A stretch of 64,000 nt of DNA from Rhizobium sp. BK196 (GCF_014193255.1 NZ_JACHZB010000001.1:1-64000); one strand, 5' to 3'. Positions 33,835 through 42,905 are shown, counted from the first letter of the stretch. Translations and numbers: made by a program. Notes: generated from the sequence alone by a model not told the origin.

Positions 33835-35600
33835 GCCGGAACCTCCCGTGTGACGCCGCCGCTTGCCGGCACATTCTGCGGAATGAAATCCTCCGCCGCT
33901 CCCGGCACGCTGTAATCATAGGCCCAGCGGTAGACGACAGGCAGTTCCCTGCCCCAGTTGCCGTGCGCCGGCGGCGTCTGGGGCGTCTGCCATTCGAGCG
34001 TCGTTGCCCGCCAAGGATTGCCGCCTGCCTCCCTGCCCCGGAAAAGGCTCCAGACCAGATTGAACAGGAAGACGATTTGGGCAGCCCCGACAATCAGCGC
34101 CATGATGGTGATGAAAATGTTCAGCGTATGGGCCGAAGGCGGAACGAAGGCTGTCTCCCCCATCTCGAAATAGCGGCGCGGCACGCCGAGCAGGCCGAGA
34201 TAATGCATCGGGAAGAAGATGGCATAGGTGCCGAGGAAGGTGATCCAGAAATGGATCCGTCCGAGCGTCTCGTCCAGCATGCGTCCCGTCACCTTCGGAT
34301 ACCAGTGATAGATCGCCCCGAAGATGACGAGGATCGGCGCGACCCCCATGACCATGTGGAAATGCGCGACGACGAACATCGTATCCGACAACGGCACATC
34401 GACGACGACATTGCCGAGGAACAGACCGGTGAGCCCGCCATTGACGAAGGTGACGATGAAGGCGAGCGCAAAGAGCATCGGCAGCGTCAGGTGGATGTCG
34501 CCGCGCCACAGCGTCAGCACCCAGTTATAGACCTTGATCGCTGTCGGCACGGCGATGATCAGCGTCGTGGTGGCGAAGAAGAAGCCGAAAGCCGGATTCA
34601 TGCCGCTGACATACATATGGTGCGCCCAGACGACAAAGCTCAAGGCTCCGATGATGACGATCGCCCAGACCATCATCCGATAGCCGAAGATGTTCTTGCG
34701 CGCATGCGTGCTGATCAGGTCCGAAACGATGCCGAAGGCAGGCAGTGCCACGATATAGACCTCCGGATGGCCGAAGAACCAGAACAGGTGCTGGAACAGG
34801 ATCGGGCTTCCGCCGCCGTGCTGCAGCTGCGTGCCCATCTCGACGATGGCAGGCATGAAGAAGCTGGTGCCGAGCAGGCGGTCGAACAGCATCATGACGC
34901 AGGCGACGAAGAGGGCCGGAAAGGCCAAGAGCGCCATCACGGTCGCGGTGAAGATGCCCCAGACGGTGAGCGGCATGCGCATCAGCGTCATGCCGCGTGC
35001 CCGCCCCTGCAGCACCGTCACCACGTAGTTCAGGCCACCCATGGTGAAGCCGATAATGAAGACGATCAGCGAGGTGAGCATCAGGAGGATGCCCCAGTCC
35101 TTGCCGCCGGGCGTGCCTGACAGGACGGATTGCGGCGGATAGAGCGTCCAGCCGGCTCCTGTCGGGCCGCCGGGCGCAAAGAAGCCGGCGACCAGGATCA
35201 GCACCGCAAGCAGATAGATCCAGTAGCTCAGCATGTTCGCGTAAGGAAATACCATGTCGCGCGCGCCGACCATCAGCGGGATGAGGTAATTGCCGAAGCC
35301 GCCGAGGAAGAGCGCGGTGAGCAGATAGATCACCATGATCATGCCGTGCATGGTGATGAACTGGTAATAGTGGTCGGCATCGATGAAGGAGAGAGCGCCG
35401 GGAAAGGCAAGCTGGATCCGCATCAGCCAGGAGAGCACCAGTGCCACCATACCGATCGAGATGGCGGTAATCGAATATTGCACGGCGATAATCTTCGCAT
35501 CCTGGCTGAACACGTATTTCGTCCACCAGCTGTGCGGATGATAAAGCTCGACATCCTCGACTTCGGCGGATGGGATGCTGCCGGATGGAATCTCGACCAT
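33831..35600 (-). CDS. coxN: Cytochrome c oxidase subunit I (alternative aa3-type)
   Basis: 589 aa, twelve helices. Heme and CuB ligands are visible: TMHGMIMVIYL, FGHPEVYIVALPAFG (CuB His plus the cross-linked Tyr, with the Glu that marks A1-type oxidases), WAHHMYVSG (two CuB His), and VAHFHMVMG (heme a and a3 His). The D-channel Asp is in GARDMVFPYAN. It reduces oxygen to water at the inner membrane with electrons from cytochrome c via subunit II. The long C-terminal tail after helix XII is cytosolic or periplasmic and unusual. Confidence 0.94.
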   Translation of the reverse strand: MVEIPSGSIPSAEVEDVELYHPHSWWTKYVFSQDAKIIAVQYSITAISIGMVALVLSWLMRIQLAFPGALSFIDADHYYQFITMHGMIMVIYLLTALFLGGFGNYLIPLMVGARDMVFPYANMLSYWIYLLAVLILVAGFFAPGGPTGAGWTLYPPQSVLSGTPGGKDWGILLMLTSLIVFIIGFTMGGLNYVVTVLQGRARGMTLMRMPLTVWGIFTATVMALLAFPALFVACVMMLFDRLLGTSFFMPAIVEMGTQLQHGGGSPILFQHLFWFFGHPEVYIVALPAFGIVSDLISTHARKNIFGYRMMVWAIVIIGALSFVVWAHHMYVSGMNPAFGFFFATTTLIIAVPTAIKVYNWVLTLWRGDIHLTLPMLFALAFIVTFVNGGLTGLFLGNVVVDVPLSDTMFVVAHFHMVMGVAPILVIFGAIYHWYPKVTGRMLDETLGRIHFWITFLGTYAIFFPMHYLGLLGVPRRYFEMGETAFVPPSAHTLNIFITIMALIVGAAQIVFLFNLVWSLFRGREAGGNPWRATTLEWQTPQTPPAHGNWGRELPVVYRWAYDYSVPGAAEDFIPQNVPASGGVTREVPA

Positions 35601-35656
35601 GATCTCTCTTCCCTTCCTTCCCGATGCGGCCTCCGGCTGTCATCTGCCGGTTGCCA

Positions 35657-35689
35657 GCCGGCAAGTGGCCTTTGGCCACTTTCGCCGGC
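35657..35689 (-). promoter_or_regulatory. Intercistronic hairpin between coxM and coxN
   Basis: AAGTGGCC-TTT-GGCCACTT extended by GCCGGC/GCCGGC, just after the coxM stop codon in a 90-bp gap inside the operon. With no T run it is more likely an mRNA processing or stabilising element than a terminator. Confidence 0.55.
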
Positions 35690-35690
35690 T

Positions 35691-36509
35691 TCAGTTTACC
35701 GGCGGCGGCTCTCCCGATGACGCCGTAAGCTGGGTGAATGTCTGCTGCTGATCGAGCCAGGCCTGATAGTCCGCCGTTTCGTCGACCACGACGGTCCCGC
35801 GCATCTGCGGATGACCGACACCGCAGAGTTCGGCACAGAGGATCTCGAAGGTTCCCGTTCGCGTCGGCGTGAGCCAGAAATAGGTGACCATGCCGGGGAT
35901 CATGTCCATCTTGGCACGGAATTCCGGCACGTAGAAATCGTGGAGCACATCCACGGAGCGAAGCAATATGTGGACCGGCTTACCGACAGGCAGATGCAGC
36001 TCGCCGCCCTCGACGATGAGGTCGTCGAGGCCGTTCGCGTCGTTCTTGTCGAGGCCGAGTGGGTTCTCAGGGGTAACGTCGCGCGTCTGCGCACGGCCGA
36101 GCTTTCCGTCCGCGCCCGGCAGGCGGAAGCTCCATAGCCATTGCTGGCTGACGACCTCCACCGATGCGGCATCGGCAGGCACCGTGATGAATTGGTTCCA
36201 CACGAAGAGCCCCGGCGCCAGCATGGCCGCGACGCCGACCGCCGTTCCCCCTGCCAGCAGCAGCTCCAGCCTGCGGTTCTCGGGCTCGTAATGCGCCCGG
36301 TTGCCCGGCTTGTGCCGGAAGCGGAACACGCTATAGGCCATGAAGGAAATCACCGCCACGAAGACGATGCCGGTGATCCAGAAGGTGATGACGAGCGTGC
36401 TGTCGATATAGCTCCAGTTGGATGCGATCGGCGTCCACCACCACGGGCTCAGCACATGGAACAGCACGGAGCCGACGACAACAAGGACGAGAACGAGTAC
36501 AACAGCCAT
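35691..36509 (-). CDS. coxM: Cytochrome c oxidase subunit II
   Basis: 272 aa. N-terminal helices at about 1-20 and 38-62, another hydrophobic stretch at 84-105, then the cupredoxin domain. The CuA site is complete: His in RSVDVLHDFYVPEF and CAELCGVGHPQM (two Cys, His, Met). It takes electrons from cytochrome c in the periplasm. No heme c fusion. GGAGG lies 7 nt before ATG 36509. First gene of the coxM-N-O-P-IV operon, preceded by a recognisable promoter. Confidence 0.92.
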   Translation of the reverse strand: MAVVLVLVLVVVGSVLFHVLSPWWWTPIASNWSYIDSTLVITFWITGIVFVAVISFMAYSVFRFRHKPGNRAHYEPENRRLELLLAGGTAVGVAAMLAPGLFVWNQFITVPADAASVEVVSQQWLWSFRLPGADGKLGRAQTRDVTPENPLGLDKNDANGLDDLIVEGGELHLPVGKPVHILLRSVDVLHDFYVPEFRAKMDMIPGMVTYFWLTPTRTGTFEILCAELCGVGHPQMRGTVVVDETADYQAWLDQQQTFTQLTASSGEPPPVN

Positions 36510-36566
36510 TTCCGCCCCTCCCTGGGCCGACCGACCGTAAAACTGCACTCCGCAAATCTGCTGTTT

Positions 36567-36594
36567 ATTATCGCACAGATAGAAAATATGGCAA
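36567..36594 (-). promoter_or_regulatory. Probable promoter of the cox operon
   Basis: Minus strand TTGCCA (36594-36589), 16-nt spacer, GATAAT (36572-36567), about 58 nt before the coxM start. Resembles a housekeeping sigma promoter. No FNR box (TTGAT-N4-ATCAA) was seen next to it. Confidence 0.45.
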
Positions 36595-36908
36595 TTACGG
36601 CGTTTCAGGGCGCATTTGGGGACGCGTCCTGCGCTTTTGGTTGAAAGTGTGTGGCAACCTGAGGGCTTGGCGCCACGCACGCTCGACCGCTTGCCTGGCA
36701 AGGAAGAGCACCTAATTCGCCTGATCACGAAGTGCCGGCTGTGAGGACGCGGCCTCCCAAGGATGCCGCGGTATCCTCTTTATCACGAAAGTTTGGCATG
36801 CCTTTCGCCGGTCCATTGTTGCCGATGCTTGCCGGAGCATGTATCCGGTCGCCGAAAACCTAGTCCCAACACGGTCCGAGGCCATACTGTACCTCGCAGC
36901 CAACAAGC
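36595..36908. other. Intergenic stretch upstream of cox and the ArsB-like gene
   Basis: About 310 bp between divergent units. Apart from the cox promoter at its left end I see no gene, strong palindrome or terminator. Confidence 0.4.
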
Positions 36909-38174
36909 ATGAGCCGAATGACTGAAAATGCCATCGTATGGGGTATCGCCGGGCTTACCGCGGCTGGCGTGGTCGCCCGGCCGTTCCGCTGGCCGGAGGC
37001 GATCTGGGCTGTCCTTGGTGCCCTTGTCCTGGTTGCCTTCCAGCTGATCGGACCTGTCGATGCCGCGGCAGGCATCGCTAGGGGCATCGACGTGTACCTT
37101 TTCCTGATCGGCATGATGCTTTTGTCCGAACTCGCCAGGAGAGAGGGCCTGTTCGACTGGATTGCCGCCATTGCGACCTCGTATGCCAAAGGGTCCCCCA
37201 GGCGCCTTTTCGTGCTCGTCTATCTCGTCGGCCTCGTTGTGACGGTTTTTCTTTCGAACGACGCGACCGCCGTCGTGCTCACCCCTGCTGTCTATGCAGC
37301 TTGCCGAGCGGCCCGGGTTCGGGACCCGATGCCCTATCTGCTCGTATGCGCCTTCATTGCTAATGCCGCGAGCTTCCTGCTGCCGATCTCGAACCCAGCC
37401 AATCTCGTGATCTTCGCCGGCGGTGAAATGCCGCCTTTGTCACGCTGGCTGTCGACATTCCTCCTGCCGTCGATCGCTTCCATCGTCGCGACCTTCATTT
37501 GCCTCTACTGGACGCAGCGGCGCACCCTCTTGGAAGAAAACCTTGCCGCCAAAGCGGAACGACCGGCCCTCACCCGCAGTGCAAGCCTTGCAGGCTGGGG
37601 AATCCTGGTGACCGCCGTCATCCTTGTGGCAGCGTCAGCGATGCATGTGGATCTTGGTGTTCCAACATTTCTTGCAGGAACGATCACCACGGCACTGGTT
37701 CTCACGCTGACGCGGCAGAGCCCGGTCGAGACGATAAAGGGCATAAGCTGGAGCGTCTTGCCCTTGGTGGCCGGCCTGTTCGTGATCGTGGAAGCGCTCG
37801 ATCGGACAGGTGTGACGGGCCTTCTCTCCGGCCAGTTGGCCTCCCTAGCTTCGGCATCAGAGGCGCAGGCCGTCGGGGTGGCCGGGGTGTTCGTCGCCGT
37901 GATCTGCAATCTCGTCAACAATCTTCCAGCCGGATTGGTTGCCGGCAGTGCAGTCCAGGCGGCACACGTCTCGGATAAGGTTGCGGGTGCCGTCCTAATC
38001 GGCGTCGATCTCGGACCCAATCTCTCTGTGACGGGATCGTTGGCGACGATTTTGTGGTTGTCGGCATTACGCCGCGAAGGTCTCGATCTTGGCAGCTGGA
38101 GATTTTTAAAGCTTGGGGCGGTGGTGATGTTTCCCGCGCTGATCCTGTCTTTGGCTTCCCTTATCTTGCTCTGA
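36909..38174 (+). CDS. ArsB-like permease (ion transporter superfamily)
   Basis: 421 aa, about eleven membrane helices. FLSNDATAVVLTPAVYA and the C-terminal CNLVNNLPAGLVAGSAVQAA with GVDLGPNLSVTGSLATILWL are the two pore motifs of the ArsB family (PF02040). ArsB exports arsenite or antimonite. No arsR, arsC or arsH gene is adjacent, so the physiological substrate is uncertain. Start ATG 36909 or 36918. Confidence 0.88.
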   Translation: MSRMTENAIVWGIAGLTAAGVVARPFRWPEAIWAVLGALVLVAFQLIGPVDAAAGIARGIDVYLFLIGMMLLSELARREGLFDWIAAIATSYAKGSPRRLFVLVYLVGLVVTVFLSNDATAVVLTPAVYAACRAARVRDPMPYLLVCAFIANAASFLLPISNPANLVIFAGGEMPPLSRWLSTFLLPSIASIVATFICLYWTQRRTLLEENLAAKAERPALTRSASLAGWGILVTAVILVAASAMHVDLGVPTFLAGTITTALVLTLTRQSPVETIKGISWSVLPLVAGLFVIVEALDRTGVTGLLSGQLASLASASEAQAVGVAGVFVAVICNLVNNLPAGLVAGSAVQAAHVSDKVAGAVLIGVDLGPNLSVTGSLATILWLSALRREGLDLGSWRFLKLGAVVMFPALILSLASLILL

Positions 38175-38219
38175 CGAACCGCCTGCGCTAGGTCTGCCAA
38201 GCCATCTGTCTTTATAAGA

Positions 38220-38252
38220 TCAGGGGTCGGGCCTTATCGGCTCGACCCCTGA
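38220..38252. terminator. Bidirectional terminator between ArsB-like and chemoreceptor genes
   Basis: TCAGGGGTCG and CGACCCCTGA arms with inner GCC/GGC and a TTATC loop, in the 125-bp gap of two convergent genes. Confidence 0.7.
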
Positions 38253-38299
38253 GAAAACTCGCCATTGTAGCAGGACCGGACGAAGTTCCCGGTACCCGA

Positions 38300-40081
38300 T
38301 CAGAACTCTTCCCAACTGTCCGCCGGACGGGCACCGCCACCCGCTGCGACCTTGAGCTTGGGAGCCGCGTGCTCGGATGAGGCGCGCGAGGACGGCAGCG
38401 CCATTGCCCGCCCCACTTGCCGCAGCGCCGAAGTCTGGACCGTGCCGACGCTGAATTGCGCAATCAGCGTACGCAGACGGCCCGCTTCTTCAGCAAGCGC
38501 ATTGGAGGCCGCATTCGATTGCTCGACCATGGCGGCATTCTGCTGGGTCGTCTGGTCCATGGAGTTCACGGCGGAATTGACTTCAGCGAGACCCGTCGAC
38601 TGCTCCTTGGCAGAGGTAGCAATCGCCTCCATGTGATTGTTGATCTCGATGATGAAGCTTCCGATTGTCTTCAGTGCCTCTCCGGCATCGCGCACGAGCT
38701 TCACGCCGCTTTCGACCTCGGAGGTGGAATTCTGGATGAGCCCCTTGATTTCCTTGGCGGCCTGCGCCGAGCGTTGCGCCAGCTCCCTCACCTCCTGCGC
38801 GACGACCGCAAAGCCCTTGCCCGCCTCCCCGGCGCGCGCAGCTTCCACACCGGCATTCAGCGCCAGCAGGTTCGTCTGGAAGGCGATTTCATCGATTACG
38901 CCGATGATGTTGGAGATCTGCTGCGAGCTCTCCTCGATCTTTCGCATCGCCTCTTCCGCATGTGAAACCACTTCGGCAGACTTTGCCGCAGATTGATTGG
39001 CCTGGCTTGCGACACCGCGGGCCTCTTCGGTTCGCTTCGTCGAACTGTTGACGTTGGCGGTGATTTCGTCGAGAGCGGCCGCCGTCTCCTCGAGGGACGC
39101 TGCCTGTTGCTCTGTCCGCTTCGACAGATCGTTGGCGCCCGCGGCAATCTCCCGGGTGCCGGAATCGATCCGTGCCGTCGTGTCGGCCACGGACCCGAGG
39201 GCCGTGCCGAGTTTGCCGACAGCTTCGTTAAAATTGCTCCTGAGGCTTTCGAAGTCGGTTGCGAAGGGCTGTTCGAGGCGAAAGTCGAGTCTGCCCTCGG
39301 CAAGCTTGTTCAGCGACGAACCGATTTCGGTGACGGCAAAAACCCGGTCCGTGACGTCGGTGGCGTATTTCACCACTTTGGTGACCTTTCCGTGCTCGTC
39401 GGGGATCGGGTTGTATGAGGCATTCAGCACGACCTTCTTGCCGTTCCTACCGACGCGCGTGAACTCCTGCGCCTGAAACCGGCCGCTTCTGAGCTCGCTC
39501 CAAAACTCCGCATAGTCGGGACTGGCGGCATAGGACCGGTCGACGAACATGCTGTGATGCTTGCCCCGGATCTCGTCCAGCGAGTAACCCATCGTCTTGC
39601 AGAAATTCTCGTTGGCTGTGACGATCTCTCCGTCCAGGGTAAACTCGATAATGGCCTGCACGCGGCCGATCGCAGCCAGCTGGTTCTGATAGTCGAGATT
39701 GAGAAGACGCTCCTTTGCGTCAGCCCACTCCACCACGAATGCTCTGGGCTTTCCGCCCTCCATGACCGGAGTAACGTGAAGGTCGAAGCTATGGCTGCCC
39801 ACACGGATGGTTGCACTGTGGGGCTTGGTCAGCCGCGCGAGCATGTCGCGCTGGTGCGACGGATTCTTGTGAAAGATGTCGATATTGCTTCCGATCAAAG
39901 TATCGACGGCAAAGCGCGGCAGTTCCTTCTTGAGGTCCTGTTCGGCCGCCGTCAGTAGCTTGCGGACAGCGCCGTTCATATAGATGATGTTCAGCTTGCT
40001 GTCGGCAATCATGACATTTGCCTTCAGGCTTGCCAGTGCTGCCAATTGAGCCTTGGTATTGCCGCCGATCATTCCAATCAT
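38300..40081 (-). CDS. Soluble PAS-PAS methyl-accepting chemotaxis protein
   Basis: 593 aa without a membrane segment. Two PAS domains (about 15-125 and 140-250: [48 protein letters not shown]), a HAMP-like link, then the signalling hairpin with the invariant tip [20 protein letters not shown]. It ends in SWEEF, an aromatic-acidic pentapeptide of the type that tethers CheR/CheB. It should sense a cytosolic signal such as redox state or a bound cofactor. Upstream lies a 24-bp palindrome and a CtrA-like site. Confidence 0.93.
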   Translation of the reverse strand: MIGMIGGNTKAQLAALASLKANVMIADSKLNIIYMNGAVRKLLTAAEQDLKKELPRFAVDTLIGSNIDIFHKNPSHQRDMLARLTKPHSATIRVGSHSFDLHVTPVMEGGKPRAFVVEWADAKERLLNLDYQNQLAAIGRVQAIIEFTLDGEIVTANENFCKTMGYSLDEIRGKHHSMFVDRSYAASPDYAEFWSELRSGRFQAQEFTRVGRNGKKVVLNASYNPIPDEHGKVTKVVKYATDVTDRVFAVTEIGSSLNKLAEGRLDFRLEQPFATDFESLRSNFNEAVGKLGTALGSVADTTARIDSGTREIAAGANDLSKRTEQQAASLEETAAALDEITANVNSSTKRTEEARGVASQANQSAAKSAEVVSHAEEAMRKIEESSQQISNIIGVIDEIAFQTNLLALNAGVEAARAGEAGKGFAVVAQEVRELAQRSAQAAKEIKGLIQNSTSEVESGVKLVRDAGEALKTIGSFIIEINNHMEAIATSAKEQSTGLAEVNSAVNSMDQTTQQNAAMVEQSNAASNALAEEAGRLRTLIAQFSVGTVQTSALRQVGRAMALPSSRASSEHAAPKLKVAAGGGARPADSWEEF

Positions 40082-40154
40082 TTCGCTCCTTTCGAAGCCG
40101 TAGCTTCAAGTTGAAATTTCGAGCGATCGACGGTTCAGCTGAACTCCATTTCTC

Positions 40155-40178
40155 GCATGTGCAAATATTTGCACATGC
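40155..40178. promoter_or_regulatory. 24-bp perfect palindrome upstream of the chemoreceptor gene
   Basis: GCATGTGCAAAT followed immediately by its reverse complement, 74 nt before the chemoreceptor start. Perfect symmetry with no spacer fits a dimeric regulator operator. The regulator is unknown. Confidence 0.65.
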
Positions 40179-40181
40179 CGA

Positions 40182-40196
40182 TTAATCGTCGTTTAA
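40182..40196. promoter_or_regulatory. CtrA-like site TTAA-N7-TTAA
   Basis: TTAA-TCGTCGT-TTAA, matching the spacing of the CtrA full site, next to the palindrome in the chemoreceptor promoter region. CtrA controls motility genes in many alphaproteobacteria. Confidence 0.4.
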
Positions 40197-40258
40197 CGTT
40201 AATTTCGCGGATATCCACGCACGAGAAAGGCTTCAGGCAGCCTCGTGAAGTATTTCCG

Positions 40259-40660
40259 TTATTTGGAATACTGTTTGAGATAGGCGATGAGATCCGTGAT
40301 TTCCTGATCGTCCTTCAGGCCGACGAAGGCCATCTTCGTGCCCTTCACCTTGACTTTCGGATTGTGCAGATAATCGCGCAGCGTCGCCTCGTCCCAGACG
40401 AGCCCGCCATCACCGGCCGCCTTCATCGAAGCCGAATAGGCGAAATCGGGGTGCGTTCCGGCCTTCCTGCCGAGCACCCCATTCAGCGACGGACCGACCT
40501 TGTTCGTATCGGATTCGACGATATGACAGGTCGCGCATTTCTTGAAAACAACGGCACCCGCTGTCGGATCGCCCTCCTGCGCCCCTGACCTGCCAGGGGA
40601 AAGAGCAATCACAGATGCACCGATCAGCAGAACGACACGATAATCCACGGCAAACCTCAT
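40259..40660 (-). CDS. Class I c-type cytochrome
   Basis: 133 aa: signal peptide (YRVVLLIGASVIALSPGRSGA), heme motif CATCH in FKKCATCHIVESDTNKVGPSLNG, distal Met ligand in GTKMAFVGL, and the C-terminal helix ITDLIAYLKQYSK. This is the cytochrome c2/c550 fold of a soluble periplasmic electron carrier. AGGAGG touches the ATG at 40660 with no spacing, so initiation at the GTG four codons later is possible. Might deliver electrons to the nearby alternative oxidase. Confidence 0.92.
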   Translation of the reverse strand: MRFAVDYRVVLLIGASVIALSPGRSGAQEGDPTAGAVVFKKCATCHIVESDTNKVGPSLNGVLGRKAGTHPDFAYSASMKAAGDGGLVWDEATLRDYLHNPKVKVKGTKMAFVGLKDDQEITDLIAYLKQYSK

Positions 40661-40964
40661 CCTCCTAAAGGTCGCCCAGCCACTCCCGCCCTCCGCTGGC
40701 ATTCGCGCGGATCGTGGTTGCGATGGCCAAAAGCTTAATCTTTCGCGCGAGCAAGTCAATCGGCTCCACAATTCGGCACCGGGGTGACGATCGCCACGAA
40801 GTCGAAACCGGGCATTCGCGCTTAACAGCGGCGGGGGGGCGCCTGCCTTCGCCCGATTGTTCCTGCGCGTGGGAACTGTAGCCGCCGCCGGATGTTCGTC
40901 GCCGCAGCGCTCGTCATGCGGCAGAGCAGCCGCCAAAACTGACATATGATGCATGGCGGCGACA
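40661..40964. other. Intergenic stretch between cytochrome c and DUF982 genes
   Basis: 304 bp. No gene or strong hairpin. A GGAAC-N16-TGTT sequence on the plus strand near 40870 has no plus-strand gene after it and is not called as a promoter. Confidence 0.35.
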
Positions 40965-41219
40965 TCAGGCTTCGTCGTTGCTCGACCAGCGGACGCCGGC
41001 GTCGTCCGCCGCTTCGATGAAGGCTTCCCGCGCCTCGTCGGGAAGAAGCTGGCCTTCCAAGACAGCCGCAAAGCAGGCCAGCGCATGCTCAAAGGCCAGA
41101 CCATGGGTGACAGGCCATTTTTCGGCAAGAAGCACCGCCGCATGGCCCGTTCCACGCACGATAATGGGGATCTCCTGGCCCGGAAGCCGGATATGCAAGG
41201 GTATGGTCCAATCTGGCAT
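40965..41219 (-). CDS. DUF982 family protein
   Basis: 84 aa. EKWPVTHGLAFEHALACFAAVLEGQLLPDEAREAFIEAADDAGV is the diagnostic core of DUF982 (PF06169), a small family abundant in rhizobia and of unknown function. A perfect EcfG-type promoter 43 nt upstream shows stress control, and the gene follows the ECF sigma factor. Confidence 0.85.
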   Translation of the reverse strand: MPDWTIPLHIRLPGQEIPIIVRGTGHAAVLLAEKWPVTHGLAFEHALACFAAVLEGQLLPDEAREAFIEAADDAGVRWSSNDEA

Positions 41220-41262
41220 GATGAATAGCGCCGCCGCCCAGGATCGATCGTTTCCGCGCCCA

Positions 41263-41287
41263 AACGCGGCGACCGGGAGAAAGTTCC
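41263..41287 (-). promoter_or_regulatory. EcfG-type promoter (GGAAC-N16-CGTT) for the DUF982 gene
   Basis: Minus strand: GGAAC at 41287-41283, 16-nt spacer, CGTT at 41266-41263. It lies in the 92-bp gap just after the sigma factor stop, giving the DUF982 gene its own start. Confidence 0.8.
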
Positions 41288-41311
41288 CGCACGATAATTC
41301 CGGCCAATGCG

Positions 41312-41806
41312 TTAGTGATGGTAGCCAATTTCGTGTGCGATGCGCTGGCGGGCACGGTTCACCCGGCTCTTGATGGTGCCGATCGGGCAATGGAAATGGT
41401 TTGCCGCTTCCTCATAGGAGCGCCCGTCCACCAGGATGAAGGCAAAGGCGGCACGATAAGGCTCCGGCAGGTGGCCGCAGGCAGCTTCAAGTTCATGGCC
41501 GCGCAGATGCCATTCCTGATCCGCAGGCACACTGCCCTGCGACGAAGCGCAATCCTCCAAACCGAACGTCTCGCGCTGCCTAAGTCGGAAGCGCGTGCAG
41601 AAGGAATTGCGCATGATCGTAAACAGCCAGGATTTCATCCTCGTGCCCTGTTTGAACTGCTCTATATTGGCGAGCGCCCTGACTAGCGTTTCCTGCACGA
41701 GATCATCAGCATCCGCTGGCGTCCGGTAAAAGGTGCGGGCAAATGCCCTCAGCGCTGGAATGTGCGCGACTATTTCCTGTTGAAGAATTTCGGGGGAATA
41801 TTTCAC
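41312..41806 (-). CDS. ECF RNA polymerase sigma factor, EcfG-like
   Basis: 164 aa. Sigma2 region: FARTFYRTPADADDLVQETLVRALANIEQF, KSWLFTIMRNSFCTRFRLRQRE; sigma4 region: LPEPYRAAFAFILVDGRSYEEAANHFHCPIGTIKSRVNRARQRI. The DDLVQETL and KSWLFTIMRN wording resembles EcfG (ECF15), the general stress sigma released from NepR by PhyR. No nepR or phyR is adjacent, so this is probably a paralogue outside the main locus. A GGAAC-N16-CCTT sequence lies upstream. Confidence 0.9.
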   Translation of the reverse strand: MKYSPEILQQEIVAHIPALRAFARTFYRTPADADDLVQETLVRALANIEQFKQGTRMKSWLFTIMRNSFCTRFRLRQRETFGLEDCASSQGSVPADQEWHLRGHELEAACGHLPEPYRAAFAFILVDGRSYEEAANHFHCPIGTIKSRVNRARQRIAHEIGYHH

Positions 41807-41882
41807 GTCCCAGCTCCCTGGCCTTGATATGGATGGCCGTCGAGATGACCCACACTATCGCGGGCCTTCGATATAGAGGGGA

Positions 41883-41907
41883 AAGGGTACAGACCTCTAT
41901 TCGTTCC
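41883..41907 (-). promoter_or_regulatory. Possible EcfG-type promoter of the sigma factor gene
   Basis: Minus strand GGAAC, 16-nt spacer, CCTT: one mismatch from CGTT, 76 nt before the sigma factor start. Would allow autoregulation or cross-control. Confidence 0.4.
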
Positions 41908-41974
41908 ACGACCGAACATATTTGAGAGGAGCCGCGCGGCGGGAAGACTGACGGCATCCGGAGCGCCCCTGACG

Positions 41975-42079
41975 TCAGCTGCCGTTTTCGCTTGATGCAA
42001 AGATTGCCTTGGCGATCTCGGCAAGTGCGACCGGGCTCCCCGATGAGCCTGTAGCCGCCGTATCTTGCGGCACATTCAC
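41975..42079 (-). CDS. Possible small protein or gene remnant
   Basis: In the minus-strand frame ending at 41975 about 60 codons read like protein (PTILPEGPAGNLDRV ... SSGSPVALAEIAKAIFASS), bounded by a stop before the P-loop gene's end. The only start codons are GTGs at 42079 and 42073, without a good ribosome binding site. It could be a 34-aa protein or the tail of a lost gene. Confidence 0.22.
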   Translation of the reverse strand: MNVPQDTAATGSSGSPVALAEIAKAIFASSENGS

Positions 42080-42160
42080 GTCGACCCGTGTCAGAACTCG
42101 ATCCAGGTTTCCAGCCGGGCCTTCCGGAAGGATTGTTGGGCACTTGCCGGCGCCGCGCTG

Positions 42161-42742
42161 TTAGCCGCTCAGTAGGCTCAAGAGATGCTGCACATGCCGA
42201 TGAACGGCATCCGCACTCTCCTCTGCCGATAGCGAGGTAACATTGAGGTTGAGTTTATTGACATGCTCGGGATTGAGCACCTGCAGCGTCCGGCTGCGTT
42301 CCCGCGAGGCTTCGGCATCGACCGATTTTAACCGCTTGCGTCGCTCCGCTATGGCAACCCGCCGCGCCAGTTCCTCCACCTCGCAAAGCAATCGCACCGG
42401 CACCAGCAGCGATCGTCGCTGCTCGGCAGCGTCGGCAATCTGGTGGAAGGTTCGATGACTGCGCTCGTCGTCCTGAATGCCGGCATGGGTGAAGATGAAA
42501 TTGACTGAAGGCGTGCTGAAGGCGACGATCGTATCCAGAACCGCCTGCCGCACCCTGCCCGTCTGCTCCCAGATCTCCTTGGGCAACGGCGTTGTCAGAT
42601 CATGATCGAGAACGCCGAGCACCGGGTTGTTGACCCAGTGATTGTCGATGATTTTTGCCGAAAGAAGCGGGCTCAACTGCTTGGCGATGGTGAGCTTGCC
42701 GCTGCCCGGAAAGCCGATGAGCAGGAGGAAGATGCCGTTCAT
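42161..42742 (-). CDS. P-loop kinase-like protein
   Basis: 193 aa. Walker A LIGFPGSGKLTIAKQL at the N-terminus (Leu instead of the usual Ser/Thr after the Lys, then Thr), then SVNFIFTHAGIQDD and a long charged helix ELARRVAIAERRKRLKSVDAEASRER, as in AAA_18/shikimate-kinase-like proteins. Substrate unknown. GGAG lies 10 nt before ATG 42742. Confidence 0.75.
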   Translation of the reverse strand: MNGIFLLLIGFPGSGKLTIAKQLSPLLSAKIIDNHWVNNPVLGVLDHDLTTPLPKEIWEQTGRVRQAVLDTIVAFSTPSVNFIFTHAGIQDDERSHRTFHQIADAAEQRRSLLVPVRLLCEVEELARRVAIAERRKRLKSVDAEASRERSRTLQVLNPEHVNKLNLNVTSLSAEESADAVHRHVQHLLSLLSG

Positions 42743-42905
42743 GGGGGCGCAACTCCGTGAACAGGCCGACGACAACAGGTTTGTGCGAATGAGCGCATGA
42801 CACCTCTCAAGCTTCAACAAATATTGTTAGATATTGATAGGGCGAAACTGTCGCTGTCACAGTCGGCACCAGCGACGCTGACTCAGACCTCTCCGTAATG
42901 TCAGC

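Noticed and set aside
33963-35120. 385-codon open frame on the plus strand
   Set aside because: Exactly antisense to subunit I of the oxidase; His/Asp/Glu-rich low-complexity product typical of GC-rich shadow frames.
40868-40895. GGAAC-N16-TGTT as a stress promoter
   Set aside because: It points into the antisense of the DUF982 gene; no plus-strand gene follows.
41706-42143. 145-codon minus-strand frame covering the sigma factor start
   Set aside because: Overlaps the sigma factor in another frame and has no family resemblance.
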